The translations under genes were made by a program, and so were the position numbers. Positions 44,839 through 53,264 of a stretch of DNA of 64,000 nucleotides are shown in pieces. The stretch is taken from assembly GCF_002115745.1 (NCBI RefSeq), contig NZ_JFKB01000001.1:434001-498000 (forward strand), given 5' to 3'. The DNA is from Thalassospira alkalitolerans. GTDB taxonomy: Bacteria > Pseudomonadota > Alphaproteobacteria > Rhodospirillales > Thalassospiraceae. The notes below the pieces were generated by a model, which saw nothing but the letters and a program-made list of their open reading frames with translations, had not been told where the DNA came from and made no database searches. Position 1 is the first letter of the stretch. Each line of letters opens with the position of its first letter.

Positions 44839-45300
44839 ATGATAAAGCCAACCCGCGAGGCGGGTGAAATCCCGTTTTGGGAAGCCAAAAAACTTGACGA
44901 AATGACGCCGTCAGAATGGGAATCCCTTTGTGACGGCTGTGGGAAATGTTGCCTGCACAAGCTTCAGGATGAAGATACCGATTTTGTTTATTACACGTCG
45001 GTTGCCTGCCGGTTGCTTGATTGTGAGAGCTGTAGTTGCAAGGATTATCCCAATCGGACACAGCATATTCCTGATTGCGTGCAACTTTCGCTGGAAAATG
45101 TTGAAACCCTGTCATGGATGCCATCAACCTGTGCCTATCGCCTGATTTCAGAGCAAAAGGAACTTCCGGATTGGCATCCGCTTGTGACCGGTCGTTCAGA
45201 CTCGACCATTATGGCCGGAATGTCGATCAAAGGACTGGTGATTTCCGAAGATGATGCCCATCCCGATTTGACCCGCTATATCGTTAAGTGGCCAGCCTGA
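44839..45300 (+). CDS. YcgN/UPF0260 family cysteine-cluster protein
   Basis: 153 residues. The N-terminal WESLCDGCGKCCLHKLQDED and ACRLLDCESCSCKDYPNR are the family's conserved cysteine cluster (C-x2-C-x2-CC, then C-x5-C-x2-C-x-C). MPSTCAYRLISEQKELPDWHPL is the second signature. It is likely to bind a metal or Fe-S centre. Cellular role is unknown. GAGAGA precedes the start. Confidence 0.92.
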   Translation: MIKPTREAGEIPFWEAKKLDEMTPSEWESLCDGCGKCCLHKLQDEDTDFVYYTSVACRLLDCESCSCKDYPNRTQHIPDCVQLSLENVETLSWMPSTCAYRLISEQKELPDWHPLVTGRSDSTIMAGMSIKGLVISEDDAHPDLTRYIVKWPA

Positions 45301-45454
45301 AATCAAGATTCAACGCAGAGTTTATTGTTCGAAGATATATGTTCCAATTAGACGTATGTATAGGTAATATTGTTTATTAGTTTTTCTTTTATATCTGCGG
45401 ATCGTGAGACTGGGTTTGGAATTGAACTCTGGTCGTTGGAAAGGAAGCATCGAG

Positions 45455-46945
45455 ATGGGTTTCGCGTCAATTTTCAAGAATAATAGCGCGCAGGACGGGC
45501 AGCAGATTTATAATGCGCTTAGTCTTTCGATGGCTGTGATCGAATTTGCCATGGATGGCAAGATCCTGACAGCAAACGATAATTTCCTTAAGACGATGGG
45601 TTACAAGCTTGAAGAAGTGGTTGGGAAAAACCACTCGTTGTTTGTTCCAAAAGAAATTTCCAGCAGTGATGACTATCGTCGGTTCTGGGATCAGCTTCGC
45701 GCGGGCAAGTTTTCGGCCGGGGCCGTGCCTCGTGTGAAGAAGAACGGCGAAATGATTTGGCTTGAAGCGACCTATAATCCGATCATGGGCGCAGATGGCA
45801 AACCGACCAAGGTGGTTAAATTCGCAACGGACATTACAGAGCGACGGGTCGAGCGGGCGTTGTTGCAAAGCGTGTTTAGTGCAATTGAAAAATCCCAAGC
45901 CGTCATCGAGTTTGACCTTAAAGGTAAGATCCTGAAGGCAAATAATAATTTTCTTGATGTCATGGGATATAGTGAGAATGAAATCGTTGGCAAACATCAC
46001 AGCATGTTTGTTGAAAAGGGTCAGCGTGACACCGAGGAATACCGTTCGTTCTGGCAGAAACTGAATGCCGGTGAATTTCAGGCAGGTCAGTTCAAGCGTC
46101 TTGGAAAGGGCGGTCGGGAAGTCTGGATCGAAGCATCCTATAACCCGGTGTTGGATCCGGTGGGCAAACCGTTCAAGGTGATTAAGTTTGCGATTGATAT
46201 TACCGAGCAAACCAATCTTTTGCTTAATCTTAAAGCGATGATTGATAAGAATTTTTCAGAGATCGATAGCAATATTTCGGCTTTGGATCGTTCGGCTAAT
46301 CAAAGTGTCAGTGCATCCGAAGAAACCTTGCGCGCGGTTCAGACCGTTGCTGCCAGTGCCGAAGAAATGGCGGCCTCGATTGCCGAAATTTCGCGCAGCA
46401 TGACGCAGTCACGGACGGAAACCGAACGTGCATTTGATCAGACTGTCAGCGCAAACAGTTCAACACAGCGTATGACGGAAGTCGTCGAGTCGATGGGAAG
46501 CATTGTCGAAGTCATTCAGAATATTGCCGGGCAGATCAACCTGCTGGCATTGAATGCGACGATTGAAAGTGCGCGTGCCGGGGATGCTGGCAAGGGTTTT
46601 GCCGTTGTGGCCAACGAAGTTAAAAACCTTGCCAATCAGGCCGCCCGTGCAACCGAGCAGATTTCAGCAGAAATTTCGGGCATTCAGTCAATTTCGTCCG
46701 AGGTTGTCGAGGCGCTTGGAACTATTCGTCATTCTGTCGAAACTGTCCGTGACAGTGTGACCAATATTTCGTCGGCCGTTGAAGAACAAAGTGCCGTGAC
46801 CGAAGGTGTTTCGGAAAACATGCGCATGATGGCATCGGCAGTGGATGGTTTGTCGCAAAATCTGGACTCGATCAAATCGACCACAGGAATGGTTGCCGAC
46901 TCGGTCAGCCGCACAAGAGAAGCCGCCGAGGTTTTGGCGCGTTAA
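45455..46945 (+). CDS. Methyl-accepting chemotaxis protein with two PAS domains, apparently cytoplasmic
   Basis: 496 residues from ATG 45455 (GGAAAGGAAG upstream). Two PAS/PAC repeats about 120 residues each ([20 protein letters not shown] and [20 protein letters not shown] open them) are internally similar, each ending in an F-A-x-D-I-T-E segment. This is the pattern of energy-taxis or flavin/haem-sensing receptors. The C-terminal MCP domain has [20 protein letters not shown]. No membrane segment is visible. The final PAC helix runs directly into the coiled signalling rod. Ligand or cofactor is not determinable. Confidence 0.92.
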   Translation: MGFASIFKNNSAQDGQQIYNALSLSMAVIEFAMDGKILTANDNFLKTMGYKLEEVVGKNHSLFVPKEISSSDDYRRFWDQLRAGKFSAGAVPRVKKNGEMIWLEATYNPIMGADGKPTKVVKFATDITERRVERALLQSVFSAIEKSQAVIEFDLKGKILKANNNFLDVMGYSENEIVGKHHSMFVEKGQRDTEEYRSFWQKLNAGEFQAGQFKRLGKGGREVWIEASYNPVLDPVGKPFKVIKFAIDITEQTNLLLNLKAMIDKNFSEIDSNISALDRSANQSVSASEETLRAVQTVAASAEEMAASIAEISRSMTQSRTETERAFDQTVSANSSTQRMTEVVESMGSIVEVIQNIAGQINLLALNATIESARAGDAGKGFAVVANEVKNLANQAARATEQISAEISGIQSISSEVVEALGTIRHSVETVRDSVTNISSAVEEQSAVTEGVSENMRMMASAVDGLSQNLDSIKSTTGMVADSVSRTREAAEVLAR

Positions 46946-46978
46946 TTGCGTCTTGTCCTATACATTTGTATTGAAATC

Positions 46979-47010
46979 CGGGGCGATTGACGTATTTGGT
47001 CGCCCCGTTT
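46979..47010 (+). terminator. Hairpin terminator after the PAS chemoreceptor
   Basis: An 8-bp stem CGGGGCGA (46979-46986) with TCGCCCCG (47000-47007), followed by TTTCCTT, about 35 bases after the stop codon. Confidence 0.65.
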
Positions 47011-47107
47011 CCTTCGCACGGTGACAGTTTCGAGACTTTCTTGACCAAAGAAATTTGAACAGCTTGCCTATTGTTTGTTGTCTCAGCGAAAATAGACATT
47101 CTTTCAA

Positions 47108-47890
47108 ATGATCCGCAAACAACGCGGCGATCAGGAAATGTCGAGTGAATATATGCGCATAGATGTTTTGGGTGTTGGCGAGGCATTTGACCCTGCCTTT
47201 GAAAATTCGTCCGTCGTTGTTACGGCGGATGGGTATCGCCTGATGATCGATTGCGGCGCGACAGTGCCGGGATTGTTGATGCGCAAATTTCCCGATCCCG
47301 ATGCGATTGATGCAATGTACTTTACCCATATGCATCCGGATCATGTTTTCGGTTTGGTCCCGGTTATGCTGAACTGGCGTGATGACGGGCGTTCAAAACC
47401 GCTTCATATCGTTGCCACCGCCGCCGTTCGCAACCATCTTGAAAAGATTATGGAACTTGGTTTCGCCGGTCTTGGCAGTGCCTGGCCGTTTGAAATCATA
47501 TGGCACGGGGTTCCTGAAACGACCGAAATTGGTCCGTTCAAGACCAAATTTGCCCGCTCTGATCATAGCGTTCAGAACAATGCCATCCTGTTGCGTTTTG
47601 ATAACAAGGGGTTTGCCTATTCGGGTGACGGTAATGTCACAGCGGATACGGCGGCACTTTTCACCGGTGCGGATTTGGTGTTTCAGGAAACATATCTGCC
47701 CAAGCATGATCTTAGGCATGCCGCGCATTGTGATCTTGAAACCATTCTTCAATTGGCATCCGATATGCCCGGCGCCCGTTTCTGGCTGTATCACATCAAA
47801 CGGGATGCCCGGCGCGAGATCGCCGAAATTCTGCGCGAAAACGAACAGGTCCGTTTGGCCGTACCCGGCGAAGTGATTGAAATCCGCTAG
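47108..47890 (+). CDS. MBL-fold metallohydrolase
   Basis: 250-260 residues; the start is uncertain (ATG 47108, 47138 or 47153), and the fold itself begins at MRIDVLGVGEAF. The zinc ligands are YFTHMHPDHVFGLVP (HxHxDH), SDHSVQNNAILL, and AYSGDGNVTADTAAL, which has the usual D. HDLRHAAHCDLETILQLA near the end matches the RNase Z/PhnP-like branch. The substrate is unknown: phosphodiesterase, lactonase or tRNA processing are all possible. It stands alone with a terminator after it. Confidence 0.88.
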   Translation: MIRKQRGDQEMSSEYMRIDVLGVGEAFDPAFENSSVVVTADGYRLMIDCGATVPGLLMRKFPDPDAIDAMYFTHMHPDHVFGLVPVMLNWRDDGRSKPLHIVATAAVRNHLEKIMELGFAGLGSAWPFEIIWHGVPETTEIGPFKTKFARSDHSVQNNAILLRFDNKGFAYSGDGNVTADTAALFTGADLVFQETYLPKHDLRHAAHCDLETILQLASDMPGARFWLYHIKRDARREIAEILRENEQVRLAVPGEVIEIR

Positions 47891-47918
47891 CTTTTGAATT
47901 TTCAAGTTTTGTAATAAA

Positions 47919-47942
47919 AAAGGCAGCCGAAAGGCCGCCTTT
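47919..47942. terminator. Bidirectional hairpin between the MBL gene and the DUF1150 gene
   Basis: Stem AAAGGCAGCC with GGCCGCCTTT around a GAAA tetraloop, one mismatch, with A-run before and TTTGTAATTT after. It lies between convergent genes. Confidence 0.75.
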
Positions 47943-47980
47943 GTAATTTATGGGGTCGATTGACCGCGTTCTGATCTGTT

Positions 47981-48250
47981 TCAATGAACCGAACGCGGGT
48001 CCATATCGTGCTGGCGGATTGCCGCATTGGCGACAGCACAGCTTTCGAATGACGCGATATGCGTACCGTCGGCCGTAAAGACACCAAATACGATTGCGCT
48101 GCTTTCTTCCTCGGCATGGGGCATTGCACGGACATAGGCAAAGTCGTGAATGCCCAGCATGGCGAAATCCCCCGATGACAACAGGTCCAAATCCTGATCT
48201 GCGCCGTGGGCTTCTTCTTTGGTGTCATGGTCTGTGATGCGATTGCTCAT
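47981..48250 (-). CDS. DUF1150 family protein
   Basis: 89 residues. LLSSGDFAMLGIHDFAYVRAM and VFGVFTADGTHIASFESCAVANAAIRQHDM match the DUF1150 family, a small alphaproteobacterial protein commonly found beside Hsp20. AAGGAGAG precedes the start. It lies 16 bases after hsp20 on the same strand, so the two are probably co-expressed under heat or stress control. Function is unknown. Confidence 0.92.
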   Translation of the reverse strand: MSNRITDHDTKEEAHGADQDLDLLSSGDFAMLGIHDFAYVRAMPHAEEESSAIVFGVFTADGTHIASFESCAVANAAIRQHDMDPRSVH

Positions 48251-48266
48251 AAAACCACTCTCCTTG

Positions 48267-48770
48267 TTACGCCTTGCGGCTAGTGTCTTTGACCGTGTCG
48301 GTATTATTCTCAGCGTCGACGGTCATATCTATGGTGCGTGACGAGACGGCTTTTTTCTTGGCAGAGTTGATCGCGATTTCTCGGACGACCGGTTCTGGAA
48401 CAGGACGGTTCAGGTCCACATGCAAAAGTCCGTTATCAAGATGGGCCCCGACAACTTCGATGCCTTCGGCCAGCACAAAGGAACGCTGGAACTGGCGCGA
48501 AGCAATACCACGATGGATATAAATGCGGTCGCTTTCGTCTTCCTGATGTTTGCCACGAATGATCAATTGGTTATCTTCGGTGGTGACCGAAAGATCGTCT
48601 TCGGCAAATCCAGCCACCGCGACGGTAATGCGCAGATGATTCTCGCCGATTTGCTCGATATTATAAGGGGGGTAGCCTTCTGCCTTGGTTTTGGAAACCT
48701 GATCAAGCACACGTTCGATCTGATCAAACCCCAAAAGCAGGGGGCTGTTAAACATAGAAATTCGTGACAT
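48267..48770 (-). CDS. Small heat shock protein (Hsp20/alpha-crystallin family)
   Basis: 167 residues from ATG 48770, which has AGGAGGTG upstream; a longer frame is not supported. The alpha-crystallin domain covers about 30-130: PPYNIEQIGENHLRITVAVAGF, LSVTTEDNQLIIRGK, and FVLAEGIEVVGAHLDNGLLHVDL in part. The IbpA-type EDESDRIYIHRGIASRQFQRSF loop is also present. It acts as an ATP-independent holdase. A sigma32-like promoter lies at 48893-48920. It is followed by the DUF1150 gene. Confidence 0.94.
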   Translation of the reverse strand: MSRISMFNSPLLLGFDQIERVLDQVSKTKAEGYPPYNIEQIGENHLRITVAVAGFAEDDLSVTTEDNQLIIRGKHQEDESDRIYIHRGIASRQFQRSFVLAEGIEVVGAHLDNGLLHVDLNRPVPEPVVREIAINSAKKKAVSSRTIDMTVDAENNTDTVKDTSRKA

Positions 48771-48892
48771 TGGTGGCACCTCCTCAGCAGAGCGAGTGTG
48801 ATATTCGACCAGACCCCACGCTTTTACGCGTTTCGGGCATCTGTAAATCTGACCCGAACCATTCGGCATCAGACATATGTATCTAGTCGAAT

Positions 48893-48920
48893 AAATGTGG
48901 TTTTCTGTGACATAGTCAAG
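48893..48920 (-). promoter_or_regulatory. Candidate sigma32 (RpoH) promoter of hsp20
   Basis: On the minus strand CTTGAC (48920-48915) is followed, after 14 bases, by CCACATTT (48900-48893). This is close to the heat-shock consensus CTTGAA and CCCCATNT. It lies about 120 bases upstream of the hsp20 start. Confidence 0.55.
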
Positions 48921-49021
48921 ACCCGGTTTTGATCCGGCGTCTTCGCAAAGCTCGGAAAACTGTGATATTTGCCCTTTGTTATCTGTAGATAGTGATGGTT
49001 TGGCACGAGTCAGGCGACCTA

Positions 49022-50692
49022 TTATGTATTGCGTTCTGGCAATTCTGGCATGCTTTCCAATGCGTAATAGGCAACGGTCTGGTCCTTACCGCGAAGGGCT
49101 ACTTCATGCAATGCAGCATTTTCGGGCAAGGGAATCGGCCCGTGGTCGAAAATCGCCTTTGAGATGACCAACGGCACGCCGTGCTCTTTGGTCTGGCTTT
49201 CAAGCCGTGCGGTAATATTAATTGTATCGCCGATTGCGGTGATATTTTCCCGGCCGGGTGGCCCCATTTCGCCAACAATTGCTTCACCCATGTGAATGCC
49301 AATTCCGATGCGAAGGGTATGGGGCAGTTCAGATTTCAAATGTTCATTCAGATTTTCGATCCGTTTTAGCATGCCGGACGCACCGTGCAGGGCATCGCGG
49401 ATCATGGTTTCGGTATCGTTGGTATCGAGCCCATAAAGCGCCATCAGCCCATCACCGGTAAACTGGGCATAAAGCCCGCCTGTTTCCCGCAGGGCCTCGG
49501 TCATTTCGGCAAAGAACTGGTTTAAGATGAACAACACGTCATAGGGCATTTTCTTTTCGCCAAGACGTGTTGAATCACGCAAATCGGTGAATATGACAAC
49601 GACCTGACGTTCACTTCCTGAAAGGCCACCCGGGCGGCGGCCATCCTGTGCCGTGGCGTTGGGGGGTAAAAGCGGTGCCAGGGCCAAATCGTTCTGCGGT
49701 CGGATCTGGCAGGCCAGTCGCATACCGTGGGGCGCCTGAATGCTTTGCAATGCGGCGGCCTCGATGGTGCCGGGGGCCGCAAGTTGATCAAGACCTGATC
49801 CGCAATGGATCCGGCATGTCGTGCAACGCCCATGCCCGCCACAGACCGATGCCATCTGAACGCCGGCATCGCGCAGTGCCTCAAGTGCCGTAGCGCCCGG
49901 CGAAACGCGGATTATGCGACCATTGGGCATCGATAACATCGGCCCGCGTTTGATCCGGTCAATGGTTTGGCGGATTTGCCGGACGACAAAGGGGGCAAGG
50001 GCCAGCGCGATTGCAATGATGGTGCCGGGAAGCAAGGCGTTTTCATAGAATTTGACGGCAGCATCATTAACGTTTGCGGCATTAAGAACACCGAAAATAT
50101 ATTTACGACCGCCTTCTTCGGTTCGGCGGATAATCTCGGCAGATGCGGCGCCATATCCGGCAAGTGCCATTGTTGGGACAAGGACGGCACTTGCACCTAA
50201 AAGACCGCGCCATTTCGGGTAAAACGGTTTTAGCCGCAACCAGAAATGAATGCCGATGCAGCCATGTGTCCAGACTACAATAACGGCAATTGCGTGCAAA
50301 ATGCCTTGTCCGGGAACGAATATGGCAAGGTCCAGAAGGACGCGTTCAAATGCGGAATCAACATCAAAGCCGATGTCGATAATCCGGGTCGCGATGATAT
50401 GACGGAACAACAAGAATGGTATGCTCAGGCCAAGGAGCATCTGTGCCCATTCCCATTTGCGCAGACGCAGGGATCGGCGGCTGGTCAATCTTGCGGTTGC
50501 CAGCAGGAAATGGGTGATGGCCGCCGTAAAAAGCAGGATTTCCAGAGGGGGAAATTGCCAGATTTTGGTGGTGAATTTATCGATGGATTCCATTGCTTCG
50601 GGCGAAATGATGCCCGCAGCCTGATTGATCAGATGCATGAACACATACGCAAAAAGCGTCAGTCCGGAATAAAGCCGCAAGCTCTGGATCAT
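49022..50692 (-). CDS. Membrane haem-b-like / 2Fe-2S ferredoxin / class III adenylate cyclase fusion
   Basis: 556 residues from ATG 50692 (start uncertain; a TTG 17 codons upstream is possible). Residues 1 to about 240 have six hydrophobic segments with in-membrane histidines (AYVFMHLIN, AITHFLLA, LFRHIIA, ILHAIAV, WTHGCIGIHFW), as in dihaem b anchors. Residues about 265-345 are a 2Fe-2S ferredoxin domain (SVCGGHGRCTTCRIHC, later RLACQI). Residues about 365-540 are a cyclase homology domain: VVIFTDLRDSTRLG and QFTGDGLMALYG hold the metal Asp, and ITAIGDTINITARLE the Asn/Arg. The usual adenine-selecting Lys before the GDG motif is Gln here. A redox- or quinone-sensing cyclase is inferred; Sinorhizobium CyaC has a comparable haem-b anchor. 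Confidence 0.85.
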   Translation of the reverse strand: MIQSLRLYSGLTLFAYVFMHLINQAAGIISPEAMESIDKFTTKIWQFPPLEILLFTAAITHFLLATARLTSRRSLRLRKWEWAQMLLGLSIPFLLFRHIIATRIIDIGFDVDSAFERVLLDLAIFVPGQGILHAIAVIVVWTHGCIGIHFWLRLKPFYPKWRGLLGASAVLVPTMALAGYGAASAEIIRRTEEGGRKYIFGVLNAANVNDAAVKFYENALLPGTIIAIALALAPFVVRQIRQTIDRIKRGPMLSMPNGRIIRVSPGATALEALRDAGVQMASVCGGHGRCTTCRIHCGSGLDQLAAPGTIEAAALQSIQAPHGMRLACQIRPQNDLALAPLLPPNATAQDGRRPGGLSGSERQVVVIFTDLRDSTRLGEKKMPYDVLFILNQFFAEMTEALRETGGLYAQFTGDGLMALYGLDTNDTETMIRDALHGASGMLKRIENLNEHLKSELPHTLRIGIGIHMGEAIVGEMGPPGRENITAIGDTINITARLESQTKEHGVPLVISKAIFDHGPIPLPENAALHEVALRGKDQTVAYYALESMPELPERNT

Positions 50693-51043
50693 GGATTTCG
50701 GTTTCTTGGCTGTTGTCGCGGGAAAACCTAGTATCAGGTGCAATCATAAATAAATCATATCATTTGGAATGCTTCAAATCAGGCATTCCATAATCAATAG
50801 TTTGTCATCGGTTTGCTGTTGCAGCAGGCACGGCGTGTCGATCAGATGCCGGTCAATATCAATGTGGCCGGATCACAAGGCGTTGCCATGCGTTGGGACG
50901 GGCGTATAGCCGGTGCCGCCTGGGAGGGGGGGCCGTTTTAAATGGCATTCATTGAGGTGCGGGTTTGGTGATCTGTCAAAAGGGCATCTGATGTTCGGTT
51001 TCCCGAAGCATCCGATGCCGATTGATTGTTCTGATCTTTGTGA
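50693..51043. other. Intergenic stretch with a possible gene remnant
   Basis: This 351-base gap lies between the cyclase and amidotransferase genes. On the plus strand, about 50804-50941 reads as an open frame of about 45 codons ending ARRVDQMPVNINVAGSQGVA then MRWDGRIAGAAWEGGPF and stop. It has no start or ribosome site, so it may be the decayed 3' end of a lost gene. I cannot assign a family. A terminator hairpin occupies 50977-51019. Confidence 0.35.
50977..51019 (-). terminator. Terminator after the glutamine amidotransferase gene
   Basis: A long hairpin between GGCATC (50983-50988) and GATGCC (51014-51019) has inner pairing of GATG/CATC and TTCGG/CCGAA and one mismatch. On the minus strand it is followed by CTTTTG. 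Confidence 0.75.
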
Positions 51044-51769
51044 TCAAGCCGCTTTGATGGCCTGATTGCGCTGCAGGAAGTTCAAAATCCATTTGGCAAA
51101 CAGGTCGCTATCGATTTTTCCCTCAAGCGATGAACTTGCCTTGGAATGCACGTCTTCAGGCAGCAGCGTATAGCGGGCTTTTAACAATGCTTCTTCGTAG
51201 GGGCGCTGGAATTCCGGGTGTGGCTGGATCGAGGCAGCCGTTTCGCCATATTGCAGGGCGGCATAGGGGCAGAATTCCGAACTTGCCCACACAACGGCAC
51301 CTTCGGGCAGTTCGACGACCTGATCCTGATGGAAAGCGTTCAGTTTGAAGCTTTGCGGTGCGTCGCCAAGCCATGCGGGTGCCTGATTGCTGGTGACGTA
51401 TTCATGAACGCCAATACCCCAGCCCTTGTCGGATTTGACGACCTTGCCACCAAGGGCCGCAGCCAGAATTTGATGGCCAAAGCACACGCCAAAAACCGGT
51501 GTTTTCGCGGTGACCATATCGCGCAGCAAATCTTGCAGGCGGATCATCCAGGGTTCATTTTCATAAACACCATGTTTTGATCCGGTAATGATCCAGGCAT
51601 CGGCGGCATCCATGCTTTCGGGGAAATCACCCAAAACAACCGTCCAAGTCTGGAATGTCAGCGTGGGATCAATCGCACCAAGCATTGTTTCAAACATGCT
51701 GGGATAGCTTTTGAATGTGTCGCGTAGATCATCGGGCACAAGCCCGGTTTCAAGAATGCCGATTTTCAT
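51044..51769 (-). CDS. Type 1 glutamine amidotransferase (GMP synthase-like)
   Basis: 241 residues. The class I triad is visible: the Cys in TPVFGVCFGHQILAAALGG, and the His/Glu in ASIQPHPEFQRPYEEALL. DAWIITGSKHGVYENEPWMI precedes it. These stand-alone amidotransferases resemble GuaA's glutaminase domain, and some hydrolyse gamma-glutamyl compounds such as gamma-glutamyl-polyamines. Substrate cannot be told here. GAAGG lies upstream of the start, and a hairpin terminator follows. Confidence 0.9.
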   Translation of the reverse strand: MKIGILETGLVPDDLRDTFKSYPSMFETMLGAIDPTLTFQTWTVVLGDFPESMDAADAWIITGSKHGVYENEPWMIRLQDLLRDMVTAKTPVFGVCFGHQILAAALGGKVVKSDKGWGIGVHEYVTSNQAPAWLGDAPQSFKLNAFHQDQVVELPEGAVVWASSEFCPYAALQYGETAASIQPHPEFQRPYEEALLKARYTLLPEDVHSKASSSLEGKIDSDLFAKWILNFLQRNQAIKAA

Positions 51770-51919
51770 GCGGGGCCTTCAAAATCACATTGTAGCGTTG
51801 ATCTGCACATATGTCAGTGTACGCACAAAGACAAGCTTGTTGCTGCGTGATTTCACATGTTCGGCGCAAGGAAATGCGAATTTGAAACGCTAAAGCCTTG
51901 ATTTGTCGCAGGATGCGAA

Positions 51920-51955
51920 GCAGGGCCGACATGGCTGGAATGCATGTGGCCCTGC
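51920..51955 (-). terminator. Hairpin downstream of the YeeE/YedE pair
   Basis: Arms GCAGGGCC-ACATG (51920-51933, one bulged base) and CATGTGGCCCTGC (51943-51955) with a 9-base loop form a stable stem 24 bases past the second gene's stop. Only a short T stretch follows on the minus strand. Confidence 0.6.
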
Positions 51956-51978
51956 TTGGATGTTCGTCAGAACAGAAT

Positions 51979-52428
51979 TTAACGTGACAATCGTGGGCTT
52001 CTGACTGATGTCGGGATAACAAATCTGTGGATGATCATGCCGCCGATCATGGCCAATACGAATATGAACGTTTCTGTCTGGCCAAAGGCAAGTGCACTGA
52101 TTGCCGGGCCCGGGCAATATCCGACCATTCCCCAGCCGATACCAAATAATAGCCCGCCAATGACAAGATCGCGGTCAATATCGCGTCGTGTGGGAAAAGC
52201 GATTTCGCCGCCGCACATGGCCGTGCGCTGTGAACGGGCGAAATGGAAAATCGGAAATGCGATGATAAGGCCACCGGCCATGACAAAGGCAAGGCTTGGG
52301 TCCCATCCACCATTGGCAATGGCGGCAATATCAAGGAAACCAAGGACTTTTTGCGGGTCGATCATGCCGGAAATCAGCAATCCGGCGCCAAATATCAAAC
52401 CGCAGAAAAGTGATGCAAGAATACGCAT
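51979..52428 (-). CDS. YeeE/YedE family membrane protein, second half-type (DUF6691-like)
   Basis: 149 residues with four hydrophobic segments. FGIGWGMVGYCPGPAISALAFG carries the conserved Gly-Tyr-Cys-Pro-Gly-Pro motif of YeeE/YedE thiosulfate or sulfur-compound channels. FCGLIFGAGLLISGMIDPQKVLGFLDI at the N-terminus is the other family repeat. It lies four bases after its partner and probably forms a two-chain version of the single-chain YeeE. Confidence 0.92.
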   Translation of the reverse strand: MRILASLFCGLIFGAGLLISGMIDPQKVLGFLDIAAIANGGWDPSLAFVMAGGLIIAFPIFHFARSQRTAMCGGEIAFPTRRDIDRDLVIGGLLFGIGWGMVGYCPGPAISALAFGQTETFIFVLAMIGGMIIHRFVIPTSVRSPRLSR

Positions 52429-52432
52429 GATT

Positions 52433-52864
52433 CTATCCCCCGATCACATGGCGAACGACAAAGGTGCAGGCCATGCCAGCCCCCATAAAGCATAGCGTGG
52501 CCACCAGGGATCGCGCAGAAAGCCGTGACAGGCCGCAAATGCCATGTCCGCTGGTGCAGCCACTGCCAAGTCGGGTGCCGAAACCGACAATCAACCCGGC
52601 GACGATAATGACGGGCAATGATGCGTCCACGACGCTTTGTGCCTGAATAGGTGAGGTTGCGATCACAATGATCGGACCGACGATCATGCCAATGATGAAG
52701 GCAAGTTTTTCGAGCCGTTCACTCATCGCGCTGCCGCGCGACATCAAACCGCCAAGAATACCGCTGATGCCGGCGATGCGACCGTTAAGCAAAAGATAAA
52801 GACCGGATGCCAAGCCGATCAAGGCGCCACCCAAAAGGGCAGAAATTGGGGTAAAATTTTCCAT
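52433..52864 (-). CDS. YeeE/YedE family membrane protein, first half-type
   Basis: 143 residues, four hydrophobic segments. [31 protein letters not shown] is split here as [15 protein letters not shown] and [33 protein letters not shown] holds the conserved cysteines ([11 protein letters not shown]). Such pairs import thiosulfate or other sulfur compounds, and in proteobacteria often sit under a BigR/SqrR-type ArsR repressor with persulfide-handling enzymes. No such regulator or enzyme gene is adjacent here, but an operator-like repeat lies just upstream. Confidence 0.92.
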   Translation of the reverse strand: MENFTPISALLGGALIGLASGLYLLLNGRIAGISGILGGLMSRGSAMSERLEKLAFIIGMIVGPIIVIATSPIQAQSVVDASLPVIIVAGLIVGFGTRLGSGCTSGHGICGLSRLSARSLVATLCFMGAGMACTFVVRHVIGG

Positions 52865-52898
52865 CGTAGGTTCCGGTTAGCCTGTGTGATGATTTAAT

Positions 52899-52916
52899 AT
52901 ATTATAACATTAATAT
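52899..52916 (-). promoter_or_regulatory. AT-rich operator-like inverted repeat upstream of the YeeE pair
   Basis: ATATTA-N6-TAATAT is a perfect 18-base dyad. It overlaps a plausible minus-strand promoter (TTGCAT, then TATATT about 18 bases on) 35-50 bases upstream of the first YeeE gene. The shape suits an ArsR-family dimer such as BigR, but that is an inference. The rest of the 400-base gap up to 53264 shows no feature I can name. Confidence 0.5.
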
Positions 52917-53264
52917 GTAATGCAAGTGTTCTGGTTTTCTTGTCTGTCATGTAGATTGTTGCACAAAGCGGGTTTGATCTGATGGCCGTAGCGTCTTATG
53001 CCACCGGGTAAGGTTACAGCGGGGCTATGGTTATGTTGGTGATCGTGATCGTTTGATTTGAGCGGGGAGCGATGATTGCGCGAGTTTGCGACATGCAGAT
53101 AAGGTCTTTTTGTTGCAACCCCAAGTGCATTTTTAGCTAATGCATTGATAAATATTAAGATTATCTATCTTGCCAAAGATCCGAATTGGGCAGATACAGC
53201 GATGGAGTTATCCCAGTGTTTTTGGTCTTCCTGACCGGGAGCCGTATCGGATTTTTTATCATAC

